Source: JBMNNS01 sp050942625 (GTDB lineage: Bacteria; Bacillota; Dethiobacteria; DTU022; UBA8154). From it: a stretch of 56,769 nt of DNA. A program made the translations under genes and the position numbers. The notes below the pieces were generated by a model. It was not told the origin of the DNA. It did not search any database and worked only from the letters and a program-made list of their open reading frames with translations. Positions 42,967 through 52,033 of the stretch are shown here, in pieces. The stretch spans positions 1 to 56,769 of the forward strand of contig JBMNNS010000002.1 in assembly GCA_050942625.1 (NCBI GenBank), written 5' to 3'. Each line of letters opens with the position of its first letter. The stretch's first letter is position 1.

Positions 42967-43995
42967 CTAAAATGAGGAAACAAGATTCCTACTTGTAACC
43001 AGGGTTCCAGAAAGCTGATCAAGATAATCCAGGACTTTACCTGTTCCCAAGGCTACACTGCCTACAGGGTCATCTGCCAGAAAGGTAGGCAACCCTGTTT
43101 CTCTGGCAATAATTTTGCTAAAACCATCCAACATAGCGCCCCCCCCTGTGAGAACAATGCCTTTTTCAATAATGTCCCCGGCCAGCTCCGGTGGTGTCTT
43201 TTCCAGTAACTGCTTGACACCCTGGATAATGATCCAGACAGGCTCGCTGATGGCCTCTGCAATTTGTTCAGTTGTTACCTCCAGGGAACGGGGCAATCCA
43301 CTGATTAAGTCACGGCCACGGATTTCCACTTTCAGGGAACGGCTGCCAGGATATGCAGAACCTATCTCTATTTTAATTGTCTCGGCTGAACGCTCACCAA
43401 TAAAGAGATTATGTACCTTTTTAATATAGCGTATAATTGCCTCATCAAACTTGTCCCCACCAACTTTAACACTGGAGGAAGTTACCGTTTCGCCCATGGA
43501 GAGAACTGCCATGTCGGTGGTTCCGCCACCTATATCCACTACCATGCTCCCGCTTGGTTCAAAAATGTCCAGTCCCGCCCCAAGTGCAGCAGCCTGCGGT
43601 TCTTCAATCAGGTAAGCTTCCTTAGCTCCGGTACGGGTAATAGCCTCTATAACGGCTTTTTTTTCTATAGAAGTTGTGCCTGTCGGGATACAGACAACGA
43701 CACGGGGCTTAAAAAAACTGCGCCGTTTACAGACCTTCGTAATAAAATGCTTTAACATAATCTCAGTAGCATCAAAGTCAGCTATAGTGCCTTCCTTCAG
43801 GGGCCGTATGGCAATTATATTCCCCGGGGTTCTCCCCAACATATTACGGGCATTTTCCCCTACAGCAAGCACTTTCTTACTTTTTTGCTCAATGGCTACT
43901 ACTGAAGATTCATTGAGAACAATCCCTTTTCCTTTTAAATAAACAAGGACTGTGGCAGTGCCAAGGTCAATACCCATATCTGCCGACCAAACCAT
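42967..43995 (-). CDS. mbl: MreB-family actin-like protein (Mbl)
   Basis: A 342-residue bacterial actin that guides rod-shaped wall growth. Seen: phosphate-1 loop MGIDLGTATVLVYLKGKG, phosphate-2 loop VVDIGGGTTDMAVLS, GFPLP-equivalent adenosine region GIVLTGGGAMLDGF and the MreB block RPLKEGTIADFDATEIMLKHFI. I call it Mbl because it follows spoIIID directly, as in Bacillus and Clostridia, and lacks mreC/mreD neighbours. It carries an amphipathic-type N-terminus (MVWSADMG). ATG with AGAGGGAGAGG upstream. A strong terminator follows. Confidence 0.93.
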   Translation of the reverse strand: MVWSADMGIDLGTATVLVYLKGKGIVLNESSVVAIEQKSKKVLAVGENARNMLGRTPGNIIAIRPLKEGTIADFDATEIMLKHFITKVCKRRSFFKPRVVVCIPTGTTSIEKKAVIEAITRTGAKEAYLIEEPQAAALGAGLDIFEPSGSMVVDIGGGTTDMAVLSMGETVTSSSVKVGGDKFDEAIIRYIKKVHNLFIGERSAETIKIEIGSAYPGSRSLKVEIRGRDLISGLPRSLEVTTEQIAEAISEPVWIIIQGVKQLLEKTPPELAGDIIEKGIVLTGGGAMLDGFSKIIARETGLPTFLADDPVGSVALGTGKVLDYLDQLSGTLVTSRNLVSSF

Positions 43996-44121
43996 TTTGA
44001 TATATCCTCTCCCTCTTGCAACACCCTTAGTTATTATCTCTTACAGGGTATATTCGCCATACAGCTAGGTATTTCCTTTTTATAGAAACTCTTTTTTATT
44101 TACTAAAACCTAAAAAAATAT

Positions 44122-44421
44122 TTAAGTCGCCTTACTAAGTTCATTCCTTTTTTCTTTAGCTTCTTCCTCATTTCGTAAGATATGATATTTGAGGCGTGTC
44201 GCTTCACCGCCTCTTAAATGGCGCTCTGCCTTATTTTTTTCCAATATTTTACGGACTTCCTGTGCCAGGTTAGCATTAATAAGGGGAAGGCGTTCAGTAA
44301 CGTCCTTATGGACGGTGCTTTTGCTTACCCCGAAAACCTGGGCTGTTTGCCTCACAGTATAGCCCGTCTCCAATATATAATCACCAATCTCGATAACCCT
44401 TTGAATAATGTAGTCCTGCAC
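44122..44421 (-). CDS. spoIIID: Stage III sporulation transcriptional regulator SpoIIID
   Basis: A 99-residue DNA-binding regulator of mother-cell genes. The helix-turn-helix block VRQTAQVFGVSKSTVHKDVTERLPLIN and the basic C-terminal region RHLRGGEATRLKYHI match SpoIIID closely. GTG at 44421 is the right start: it gives the conserved N-terminus (VQDYIIQRVIEIGDYILETGYT) and AAGGGGG stands 7 nt before it; a longer frame to 44583 overlaps spoIIQ and is spurious. A CATATAAA box about 35-40 bp upstream could be part of a sigma-E promoter. spoIIQ lies 52 bp upstream and mbl follows, as in other spore formers. Confidence 0.96.
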   Translation of the reverse strand: MQDYIIQRVIEIGDYILETGYTVRQTAQVFGVSKSTVHKDVTERLPLINANLAQEVRKILEKNKAERHLRGGEATRLKYHILRNEEEAKEKRNELSKAT

Positions 44422-44473
44422 AGGGAAGCCCCCTTTGACCGGCTTTCTAAATTTATATGTTTTTTGGCGATAA

Positions 44474-45541
44474 TTAATTCCTATCCAGAATAAACTCCAA
44501 AGGATCGAGGAATTTATGACCAAGGTGCACCTCCAAGTAAAGGAGGGGATCTTCCTTATAAAAATCTGTAACTTCATTAACACAATCTTGATCAGCCTGG
44601 ATCACCGGCAAAAATGTCTCTGTTTCCTCATCATAATAGCCTCTCCAAACACTGCGCATTGGCAGTTCCCAGGCCTCACCTGGGGGTCGCCCGGCAACGC
44701 TGAGCCCTTCTTCCAGCGGAGGGGTATGTGACAATAAGCCAATATTCTCACCCTCTTTTAAGCTACTTCCTTCTTCTACCCAGATCTCGCTTAAATTGCC
44801 ATAAAAGGTGCGATACCCCCCTTCATGTTCCACAAGAACAGATAACCCATGGGGAGATCCACTATCACCAGCACTTACCACCTTGCCTGCCCAGAGAACC
44901 GAAACTGGGGCGGCAGATGTCGTCCGCAAAAGCACTCCCCGGCTTAAACGGTGTAAGTTGTCCCCTGAAGGAAGTTTTTCTACTAAATAGCTATTAAAGG
45001 GACACTGTAAATACCATTGTGGCAAAGGGTCAGCCGCCTGTGGTAAAACTACCTCTGCCGCTTCGGGAAAAGCCGTCATATTCCCTTCAGAGGCAGGTAA
45101 TGCCTTTTCATTTTCCCCCACGACAGGGACGAGGTTGATGTCATCCGTTACCTTTTCATCCTTTACAGAATTGGCAGCATTTATTCCCTCATTCCCAGTA
45201 TTTGCAGCTTTTCCAGGAACATCCGGGCTTGCTTCTTGCAGCTTTTCTCCTTCTTGGAACTGATACCGGGTTTCCTTTTCTGCTTCGGGAAGCCCGGGAA
45301 GTTCCAGGGGTGGTATCTTCCACTTGATAACAATAAAAGATAGCAGAACAGCAACAATAACCAGGTAACTGCCTGCCAGAATCAAGTAGCGCCATGAAAA
45401 ACTTCCCCGCAAGCGACTCAGGGTAGTATTCTTCTCAGGAGTTTCCAGCCTGTCCCCGCCAGTTTCACTTTCAACAAGTGAGCTTTTTTGCTTTCTAAAA
45501 GTCCTTTTAAGGATCCCTCCAATTATTTTCAATAAAGCCAT
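44474..45541 (-). CDS. spoIIQ: SpoIIQ-like protein with degenerate LytM/M23 domain
   Basis: A 355-residue forespore protein. One membrane segment (YLILAGSYLVIVAVLLSFIVI, residues about 51-71), a long acidic linker to about 190 and a C-terminal M23/LytM fold (PHGLSVLVEHEGGYRTFYGNLSEIWVEEGSSLKEGENIGLLSHT ... LLYLEVHLGHKFLDPLEF in parts). The M23 metal ligands are absent: HxxxD is not seen, YxHL has become YGNL and HLHFE has become LYLEV, so it cannot be an active endopeptidase of the usual kind. An insertion of about 45 residues splits the last strands. Location between spoIID (divergent) and spoIIID, plus a sigma-F-type promoter, supports the SpoIIQ call. Confidence 0.87.
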   Translation of the reverse strand: MALLKIIGGILKRTFRKQKSSLVESETGGDRLETPEKNTTLSRLRGSFSWRYLILAGSYLVIVAVLLSFIVIKWKIPPLELPGLPEAEKETRYQFQEGEKLQEASPDVPGKAANTGNEGINAANSVKDEKVTDDINLVPVVGENEKALPASEGNMTAFPEAAEVVLPQAADPLPQWYLQCPFNSYLVEKLPSGDNLHRLSRGVLLRTTSAAPVSVLWAGKVVSAGDSGSPHGLSVLVEHEGGYRTFYGNLSEIWVEEGSSLKEGENIGLLSHTPPLEEGLSVAGRPPGEAWELPMRSVWRGYYDEETETFLPVIQADQDCVNEVTDFYKEDPLLYLEVHLGHKFLDPLEFILDRN

Positions 45542-45571
45542 CGTCTCACCTCATTTCGTAATGATATGGGT

Positions 45572-45600
45572 ATTATGCCCAACTTCCCGGTTTTTTAAAC
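45572..45600 (-). promoter_or_regulatory. Predicted sigma-F/G promoter of spoIIQ
   Basis: On the minus strand GTTTA (45596-45600) and GGGCATAAT (45572-45580) are 15 bp apart. The -10 box fits the GGnnAnAnT consensus fully and the -35 fits GYATA at four of five bases. Leader about 25-30 nt to the ATG. Confidence 0.6.
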
Positions 45601-45637
45601 TAGCCTGTACAAAACTTAATAATTTATGAGGGGAAAA

Positions 45638-45645
45638 CATATAAT
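45638..45645 (+). promoter_or_regulatory. Candidate sigma-E -10 box of spoIID
   Basis: CATATAAT differs from the sigma-E -10 consensus CATACAAT at one base, about 62 bp before the start of spoIID. The -35 area (AATAATTTAT) is compatible but not decisive. Confidence 0.35.
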
Positions 45646-45706
45646 GTATTGATCCTATTTTCCGCAACCTCCAAAAAGAGGAACAGGGGGATACAAAATT
45701 CACTTC

Positions 45707-46834
45707 ATGAGAAAAAAAAGGGGCTCATACCGCCACACAAGAAAACAGCCGCGAGGCTGGAAAAAGACAAGCTGGGCACCAAATAGATCTGGAAAAACAG
45801 CTAATATTACAGCTGGTAAAGTATTTCTTCTTTACATGGTCATTTCAACATCGTGCCTAATTTTTATGCCTGCCCTGCTTGTAGGAAACTGTTGGAACTG
45901 GGGAAACCAGGAGCAGCAGATGGATGGAACAACAAACGAAATTAAAAGGGAAATAGAAAGCAACAATGCTCTGCTGAGGGTTTTTCTTGTTAGTGAAGGT
46001 AAAGTAAGGGAAATGGAGATAGAGGAATATCTGGTTGGGGTAGTGGCAGCTGAAATGCCCTCCTCCTTTCATATAGAAGCGTTAAAAGCACAGGCAGTTA
46101 TTGCCCGCACTTATGCCTTAGAAAAAAGAAGGGAAACAGGAGGAAGCGGTTGCAAAAACCATCCTGGTATAGATTTGTGTACCGATAGCTCATGCTGCCA
46201 GGCCTGGGAGGATATCAATTTTTCATTAGCTAAATGGCCTGCCAAAGAAGGCCCCATTTACCTGCAACGTGTTAAAGAAGCTGTCAGCGCCACACACAAC
46301 ATGGTTATAACCTATGAAGGTAAGCCTATAGAAGCCGTCTATCATTCTACTTGTGGAGGAACAACTGAGGCTGCAGAGGCTGTCTGGAGTGGCAACAAAA
46401 GCGCTGCATACCTAAAAAGCGTAGAATGTTCATTCTGCCGGCACTCCCCCTATTTTAAAAAGGAGATACCCATGGGGCTTTCCACCTATGCTGCTGCACT
46501 AAAAAATCAGGAGGGCATATTGCCCGTCCTTGGTGAAGGAAACATTCCCCTGCTAGAAGTAAAAAAGCGCAGTAGCAGCGGGCGTAACCTTTTGCTTAGC
46601 GTCGGCAATTCCGGCCGAATTTACAGCGGGATGGAGGTGCGTACCTTGCTGGGGCTACCCTCCACCTTTTTCCGTTGGCGGACAGAAAATGACAAAATAA
46701 TATTTACCACCAGAGGCCATGGCCATGGTGTAGGGCTATGCCAGTATGGTGCTGACGGCATGGGGCGGGAAGGAAGAGACTATAAAGAAATTCTGCAGTA
46801 TTATTACCAGGGCATAAAAATAGAAAAGTGGTAA
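45707..46834 (+). CDS. spoIID: Stage II sporulation protein D (SpoIID/LytB)
   Basis: A 375-residue membrane-anchored lytic transglycosylase needed for forespore engulfment. A basic N-terminus and one membrane segment (VFLLYMVISTSCLIFMPALLVG) precede the SpoIID domain: EEYLVGVVAAEMPSSFHIEALKAQAVIARTYAL (catalytic Glu in AAEMP), YHSTCGGTTEAAEAVW and GHGHGVGLCQYGADGMG. Two pairs of cysteines lie in the loops. The start at 45707 gives an N-terminus with a lysine-rich tail; a ribosome binding site is weak and the start is uncertain. It diverges from spoIIQ and converges on murA. Confidence 0.93.
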   Translation: MRKKRGSYRHTRKQPRGWKKTSWAPNRSGKTANITAGKVFLLYMVISTSCLIFMPALLVGNCWNWGNQEQQMDGTTNEIKREIESNNALLRVFLVSEGKVREMEIEEYLVGVVAAEMPSSFHIEALKAQAVIARTYALEKRRETGGSGCKNHPGIDLCTDSSCCQAWEDINFSLAKWPAKEGPIYLQRVKEAVSATHNMVITYEGKPIEAVYHSTCGGTTEAAEAVWSGNKSAAYLKSVECSFCRHSPYFKKEIPMGLSTYAAALKNQEGILPVLGEGNIPLLEVKKRSSSGRNLLLSVGNSGRIYSGMEVRTLLGLPSTFFRWRTENDKIIFTTRGHGHGVGLCQYGADGMGREGRDYKEILQYYYQGIKIEKW

Positions 46835-46871
46835 TCCAAAGGGAAGAAAACAAATGGCAGAACATGTTCCG

Positions 46872-48131
46872 CTAAGAAATAATAAAAATACGCCCGCCAA
46901 GCCGGCGTAACCGTCCTACGAGGTGACTATAACCCCGGAGAATATGGTTGATCCCCCGGATTTCGGAACTGCCCCCGGCAGCAAGGGCAGCCAGTACAAG
47001 GGCTGCCCCGCCCCTTAAATCCTCAGCCCTTACTGCCGCCCCATGAAGGGCATGCCTGCCTGTTATAATGGCACTGCGTTCCTCTATACGAATGCCTGCA
47101 CCCATACGGGCCAGCTCTTCAACGTGCAAGAATCTTTTTTCAAAAACGGTTTCGGTAATAACACTGGTCCCCCGGGCCAGGGACAAAAGAGCCATAAACT
47201 GGGGTTGGAGATCAGTGGGAAAACCAGGATAGGGAAGGGTTTTAAGGTCTACTGCCAGGGGCCGCCCATTGGCCTGCACCCGAAGGGATCCCTTCCCCAG
47301 TTCAGTCAAAAGGCACCCCGTTTCTTCAAGCTTGGAAATTACAGCCGTTAAATGATGGGGAATAACATTATCCAGGACAATGTCCCCGCCGGTAATAGCT
47401 GCTGCAATCATGAACGTACCGGCCTCAATCCGATCAGGGATAACTGTATAACTGCCCCCGCCAAGGGTGTTAACCCCCTCAATCCTAATAATACTGGTGC
47501 CGGCACCATAGATTTTGGCACCAATACTGTTCAGGAAATTTGCTAGATCTACGATTTCCGGTTCTGCAGCCGCATTTTCTATAAAGGTTGTTCCTTGAGC
47601 CAAAACAGCAGCCATAAGAATATTTTCCGTGGCACCTACGCTGGGATAGTCCAAATAAATTGTTTTGCCCTGCAGCCCATTTGTTCTTGCTTCTATATAG
47701 CCATGGCCCATCCTGAAGCGCGTTCCCATGGCTACAAAACCCTTCAAATGCAAGTCTATAGGGCGGGTTCCTATAGCACAGCCGCCGGGGCGGGAAATAC
47801 GTGAACAGCCCATTCTGGCTAATAAAGGACCCATAACCAAAAACGAGGCCCGCATACGGCGTACCAGGCTGTACGGAGCCATACAAGTAGTCAGTTTGCG
47901 AGAATTAAGAAATACCCGTTCCCCCCGGCGGTCGTGATATACCTCTGTCCCCAGGTAGCGCAGCAGCTGTAACATAGTCCGGACATCCTTCAGATCAGGC
48001 ACTTCTTTCAATACTACATTCTCCGTAGTTAAAAGGGAAGCGGCCATCATGGGCAAACAGGCATTTTTTGCTCCCTTTATCCTAACTTTGCCCATCAGGG
48101 GGACGCCCCCCTCCACGAATATTTTCGGCAC
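46872..48131 (-). CDS. murA: UDP-N-acetylglucosamine 1-carboxyvinyltransferase
   Basis: A 419-residue MurA, the first committed enzyme of peptidoglycan synthesis. Seen: IKGAKNACLPMMAASLLT, DVRTMLQLLRYLG, the catalytic-Cys loop RPGGCAIGTRPIDLHLKGF (target of fosfomycin), PSVGATENILMAA, YTVIPDRIEAGTF, PGFPTDLQPQFMALL and AEDLRGGAALVLAAL. GTG at 48131 gives the conserved VEGG N-terminus; GGAGG lies about 13 nt upstream, somewhat far. It follows ywmB by 79 bp, as murAA follows ywmB in Bacillus. Confidence 0.95.
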   Translation of the reverse strand: MPKIFVEGGVPLMGKVRIKGAKNACLPMMAASLLTTENVVLKEVPDLKDVRTMLQLLRYLGTEVYHDRRGERVFLNSRKLTTCMAPYSLVRRMRASFLVMGPLLARMGCSRISRPGGCAIGTRPIDLHLKGFVAMGTRFRMGHGYIEARTNGLQGKTIYLDYPSVGATENILMAAVLAQGTTFIENAAAEPEIVDLANFLNSIGAKIYGAGTSIIRIEGVNTLGGGSYTVIPDRIEAGTFMIAAAITGGDIVLDNVIPHHLTAVISKLEETGCLLTELGKGSLRVQANGRPLAVDLKTLPYPGFPTDLQPQFMALLSLARGTSVITETVFEKRFLHVEELARMGAGIRIEERSAIITGRHALHGAAVRAEDLRGGAALVLAALAAGGSSEIRGINHILRGYSHLVGRLRRLGGRIFIIS

Positions 48132-48210
48132 GCCAGTATCTTTACCTCCAAGATTGAATAGACTAAAATAGTATTTTCGGTATTTATCCGCTACCCTTGC
48201 TGTTCTTTTG

Positions 48211-49023
48211 CTAGTACCAACGGGCAACCAGGGGGGATCCGGCCCAGATAACGGTTTTACCCAGGTACTCATCATAACGCATGGCCAAATTAAGATTGAC
48301 GCGCAAACCCTCTGCACGGAAATAATCACCCAAATCAGGGGTATAACCCGTAACACTTACCATGGAACCATCCTGGAAACCCTGCACCTCATCACCCCCA
48401 AGATCACGGGCAATAGCAAGGGCCAGGGTTTCCATATCCTGCCCGGAAAAACGTTCTTCAAGGTGACCCGTCAGACAAAAAGAAAGATTGCCACTTTCCA
48501 CTTCAGATTCAAGCAGGCTGGGAACCCTGTGGGCAGTGCTGCTCAACTGCCTGGCGCTGCCTTGTTCGGTAATAGTAACAAGAAGATGCACGACGTTTTT
48601 CCCCTCAACATCCATCACCTGCAGGGTAAGGTGGACCAATGCTCCTGTTCCCAAATACCCTTCCCTTTCCACTACCATGCAGGGTGGGTTAAAACCCTGC
48701 AGATCAGTACCATCCACAGTAAAAGAGGCCGCTTCAACAATATCTTTTTGAAGGTTGTGAGTGGTACTATTATTAGTAGTTATACGCTTGAATAGCTGAT
48801 CTGCTTTTGTTTCCAGCTGCTGAAGGGTAACAATTTCCGGATGTTCCCCCAGGGAGGCCCAGTAATGCAGTTCCCCCTCAACCACCTCTGCTCCCGCCAA
48901 CTCCATAACCCGATAAAGGGGCATATAAGGATTTGTTTCCCTGGAAACAAAACTTCCAGGGCCCATAAATAAGGCGCCACCTATAATTAATAAAATAAAG
49001 GCAATAAATAAAAAGCGCCGCAT
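48211..49023 (-). CDS. YwmB family (TATA-box-binding-like) exported protein
   Basis: A 270-residue protein with an N-terminal signal/anchor (MRRFLFIAFILLIIGGALFM), then the YwmB domain: two similar halves (LYRVMELAGAEVVEGELHYWASL; SFCLTGHLEERFSGQDMETLALAIARDLGGDEVQGFQDGSMVSVTGYTP in parts). Function unknown. Its gene precedes murA in Bacillus and many Clostridia, and the same order here supports the family call. ATG with AGGAGG. Opposite-strand frames across 48208-48795 are by-products. Confidence 0.85.
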   Translation of the reverse strand: MRRFLFIAFILLIIGGALFMGPGSFVSRETNPYMPLYRVMELAGAEVVEGELHYWASLGEHPEIVTLQQLETKADQLFKRITTNNSTTHNLQKDIVEAASFTVDGTDLQGFNPPCMVVEREGYLGTGALVHLTLQVMDVEGKNVVHLLVTITEQGSARQLSSTAHRVPSLLESEVESGNLSFCLTGHLEERFSGQDMETLALAIARDLGGDEVQGFQDGSMVSVTGYTPDLGDYFRAEGLRVNLNLAMRYDEYLGKTVIWAGSPLVARWY

Positions 49024-49207
49024 GCAAATTCCTCCTGTTTCTTTTTAAACTTATTATTGACAGGCAGGAATTGCTTTATACGGAGCATTTCAGTTTCAAG
49101 TTAATACTACTATCATCTAAAGTGGTTTCCTAATAGTACTTTATTTGCATTCTAAAAAGGATTTGTATGTTGTAAAGACTTTATTTGCGGTACACAACTC
49201 CTTTATT

Positions 49208-49819
49208 CTAAATAATATCCCTTCTTGCCTCAAGGGCCCGGGACATGGTTAGCTCATCGGCGTACTCCAGGTCCCCGCCTACAGGCAGGCCAAAACCTAT
49301 CCGTGTCACCCTCAAATTAGGCTGTTTGGCGGATTCAGCGATATAATATGCCGTAGCATCGCCTTCCGCGTTAGGATTAGTAGCAATGATAAGTTCCTTG
49401 ACGGTGCCATCCGCCAATAGGTCCAGAAGTAAAGGAATTTTAAGCTCAGCAGGGCCGATGCCATCTATGGGTGAAAGTGCACCGTGAAGAACAAAATAAC
49501 GGCCGTTATATTGGCCGGTTTTTTCAATAACAAGAATATCACGGGCTTCCTGGACCACACAAAGCAGGGAACTATCACGGCGCCGATCTAAACAGATAGG
49601 GCAGAGATCTTCCTCCGTAAGGTTCCTGCAACGGGAACAGTACTTGATCCGTTTTTTAACTTCCACCAAAGCATGGGCTATACTCTCAACCTCATTTTTT
49701 TCCATGGAGAGAATAAAAAAAGCGAGCCGCATCGCAGATTTGGGTCCAATGCCCGGCAAGCGGCGGAGTTCTTCTACCAGATTTGTCAGCGAGGGAGGGA
49801 AAAACACTTTTGCCTCCAC
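49208..49819 (-). CDS. recR: Recombination mediator RecR
   Basis: A 203-residue RecR acting with RecF/RecO in gap repair. N-terminal helix-hairpin-helix (LRRLPGIGPKSAMRLAFFIL), a zinc finger with two CxxC pairs (CSRCRNL and CPICLD) and a Toprim domain (LLCVVQEARDILVIEKTGQYNGRYFVLHG; IIATNPNAEGDATAYYIA) with the closing GLPVGGDLEYADELTMSRALEAR. It starts 13 bp after ybaB, so dnaX-ybaB-recR is one unit as in Bacillus. A clean minus-strand stop at 49208. Confidence 0.96.
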   Translation of the reverse strand: MEAKVFFPPSLTNLVEELRRLPGIGPKSAMRLAFFILSMEKNEVESIAHALVEVKKRIKYCSRCRNLTEEDLCPICLDRRRDSSLLCVVQEARDILVIEKTGQYNGRYFVLHGALSPIDGIGPAELKIPLLLDLLADGTVKELIIATNPNAEGDATAYYIAESAKQPNLRVTRIGFGLPVGGDLEYADELTMSRALEARRDII

Positions 49820-49832
49820 CTTTCCTGTATAC

Positions 49833-50147
49833 TTAGAAAATGCCCTTGGGCAAGCCCAAGCCCCCGGTCAATTTTTGCATTTCCGAGGCAACCATTTCGT
49901 CCGCCTGGCGGAGGGCTTCGTTGACAGCGCTGATAATCAGATCCTGGACCATTTCGATATCATCTTCCTGTAACAATTCAGGATCCAAATGTAATTCCAG
50001 AAGGTTTTTACCGCCGCTGACTACGGCACGGACTACCCCACCGCCGCTGGTCGCCTCTACTGTGCGTGCTTCCACCTCTTTCTGCAATTTAAGGATTTGG
50101 TTTTGGGCTTGCTGCATCTGTTTAATCATTTTGTTCATTTTACCCAT
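49833..50147 (-). CDS. YbaB/EbfC nucleoid-associated protein
   Basis: A 104-residue YbaB/EbfC protein. The family block is complete: NKMIKQMQQAQNQILKLQKEVEARTVEATSGGGVVRAVVSGG, then DLIISAVNEALRQADEMVASEMQKLTGGL. It forms a dimer that binds DNA without strong sequence preference. It lies 2 bp downstream of dnaX and 13 bp upstream of recR, the conserved dnaX-ybaB-recR cluster. Confidence 0.95.
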   Translation of the reverse strand: MGKMNKMIKQMQQAQNQILKLQKEVEARTVEATSGGGVVRAVVSGGKNLLELHLDPELLQEDDIEMVQDLIISAVNEALRQADEMVASEMQKLTGGLGLPKGIF

Positions 50148-50149
50148 CG

Positions 50150-51922
50150 TTATAACTCCTTTCCAGTTGGATTAAAGGTCCAGAAACCAGGGGTATCAAG
50201 CGGTTCCCCGCAGGTTTCTATTAGTTTACCGTTAAATAACTCCAGCATTTGCCTGAAGAAAAAATCATTATTATCTTTTTTTATTTCTTCTCTCTTTTCA
50301 CCAGGGAAATTATGCTTTTCTATTTTCTTTACCATGCCAGGCCCCTGTTCTTCATTTTCTTCCAGGACAACCAGCAAAGTCAATTCCTCGTTCAACAATT
50401 GTCCCAATAAGGATTCAATAAATTTTTTATTATTAGCCGACTCAATCCTTGGTTTCAAAACACGCTGGAATGAAGGCAAGGCAATGGTAAATACCCCCTC
50501 TTTGCGGGAAATTGGCCGTGCCACTTGTAACAAAGCATGGATGGGAGCCTTGCGCCTTTTTTTAAGTTCAGGCAGGAAACTTTCTTCCCAAAACTGGATC
50601 AATTCTGCCTGGCTAAAATCCCCTTTTTCTTCTACTTTCATTTCTATTTTAACTGTTTCTTCTACTTTTTCTTCTTTTTCTTCTTCTTTTGCCATCTGCT
50701 TTACTGGACTGGTTTCCTGGCCCTCTTTTCCCTCCAGGGATTGTAACCTGCGTTCCAACTCTTGCAAACGGTTAAAAAATTCGCCTGATGAGAGATAAAA
50801 GCGAAAACGGTAGGCACGCAATAGGCGCAGAAAAGTCAGCTCCAACAAAAATTGGGGCAGTAAAGTACCTCTTAGCTGGAAGGTAAGCTCTTGTAAAATT
50901 TCGAGCATTTCCAGGAGAACGTGTTGATCAAAATGATCCTTATGCTGGAGAAGGTAGGGCTTAAAAACAGGTGTGTCGGCGAGGGTTTTATCCTGATCCC
51001 CTCCTGCCTGCAGCAATAACAATTTGCGCAGATAAAGAATCAACTCCTGCAGGAAACGGTGCAGGTCCCTGCCCTTGTAGACTATTTCCCTGATAGCTGC
51101 CAGACCAGAAGCAATATTCTCTTCTATAACAGACTGGATTAATTTAAAAATCATTTCCGGGGAAGCGAGCCCCATGATTTCCAGGGTTTCGCTGTAACTA
51201 ATTTTTTCACCACCGTAGGCCTTGCATTGCTCCAGGAGCCCAAGGGCATCCCGTACAGATCCATCAGCCTGGCGGGCCAGGAGGTAAAGGGTTTCCTTTT
51301 CTATGGAAAAATTCAGTTCCTCAGCAACTTCACGTAGTCGCTCGGCAATCTGCCCCACCTCAAGCAGGTGAAAATCAAAACGCTGGCAACGGGAAATAAC
51401 AGTAAGCGGAAGTTTATGGACCTCCGTGGTAGCTAAAATGAAAATTACATTGGGGGGAGGCTCTTCCAATGTTTTCAGCAGGGCATTGAAAGCCTCGTTG
51501 GTCAGCATATGTACTTCATCAACTATATAAACCTTGTAGCGGTTCTGGGCGGCAACATAGCGTGCTTTTTCTCTCAGATCACGGATTTCATCAATGCCAC
51601 GGTTAGAAGCAGCATCAATTTCCAGCACATCCATATTGCGCCCTTCCATTACTTCTCTGCAAGAACGACAGTGGTTGCAGGGTTCAGAGTTAACCCCTTC
51701 CAAACAGTTCAAAGCCTTGGCAAAAAGTTTAGCCATAGTCGTTTTGCCAGTACCCCTTAAACCGCAAAAAAGGTAGGCGTGAGCAATACGATTTTGGGAA
51801 AGGGCATTCTGTAAGGTACGGGTTACGTGGTTTTGGCCCACCACTTCTGAAAAAAGCTGGGGCCTCCAGCGGCGGTAAAGTGCTGTATAAACGGTTTGCT
51901 GTTTGTTTGATTCTGGTTCCAA
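50150..51922 (-). CDS. dnaX: DNA polymerase III subunit gamma/tau
   Basis: A 590-residue clamp-loader subunit. Seen: RRWRPQLFSEVVGQNHVTRTLQNAL, Walker A GLRGTGKTTMAKLFAKALNC, zinc-binding CNHCRSCREVMEG, Walker B YIVDEVHMLTNEAFNALLKTLEEPP, sensor ATTEVHKLPLTVISRCQRFDF and the domain III region. Residues about 390-450 are a Lys/Glu-rich tether; the C-terminal part (about 440-590) is the polymerase/helicase-binding tau region. No A-AAA-AAG slippery heptamer is visible, so a shorter gamma by frameshift is not expected. The unit is dnaX-ybaB-recR; the SRP RNA lies upstream. Confidence 0.95.
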   Translation of the reverse strand: MEPESNKQQTVYTALYRRWRPQLFSEVVGQNHVTRTLQNALSQNRIAHAYLFCGLRGTGKTTMAKLFAKALNCLEGVNSEPCNHCRSCREVMEGRNMDVLEIDAASNRGIDEIRDLREKARYVAAQNRYKVYIVDEVHMLTNEAFNALLKTLEEPPPNVIFILATTEVHKLPLTVISRCQRFDFHLLEVGQIAERLREVAEELNFSIEKETLYLLARQADGSVRDALGLLEQCKAYGGEKISYSETLEIMGLASPEMIFKLIQSVIEENIASGLAAIREIVYKGRDLHRFLQELILYLRKLLLLQAGGDQDKTLADTPVFKPYLLQHKDHFDQHVLLEMLEILQELTFQLRGTLLPQFLLELTFLRLLRAYRFRFYLSSGEFFNRLQELERRLQSLEGKEGQETSPVKQMAKEEEKEEKVEETVKIEMKVEEKGDFSQAELIQFWEESFLPELKKRRKAPIHALLQVARPISRKEGVFTIALPSFQRVLKPRIESANNKKFIESLLGQLLNEELTLLVVLEENEEQGPGMVKKIEKHNFPGEKREEIKKDNNDFFFRQMLELFNGKLIETCGEPLDTPGFWTFNPTGKEL

Positions 51923-52033
51923 AAAATAACACCTCAGCGAAACTAGATAGTTGGTAATTATATTAATAACTGCCGGTTAGCAGTTGACAGTAACCTATTT
52001 TTTCACATAAATTTAGGCTTTATATAGTTGTAG

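Noticed and set aside
48208..48795. 195-codon plus-strand frame opposite the ywmB-like gene
   Set aside because: The minus-strand product has a signal peptide and conserved context; the plus-strand product resembles no protein and lacks a start site.
50640..50710. Possible dnaX frameshift site in the Lys/Glu-rich segment
   Set aside because: Only runs of five A in frame GAA AAA GAA are seen; no A-AAA-AAG heptamer with a following hairpin.
50097..50798. 233-codon plus-strand frame opposite dnaX
   Set aside because: It is Ser/Phe-rich antisense of the Lys/Glu-rich tau tether; dnaX is certain.
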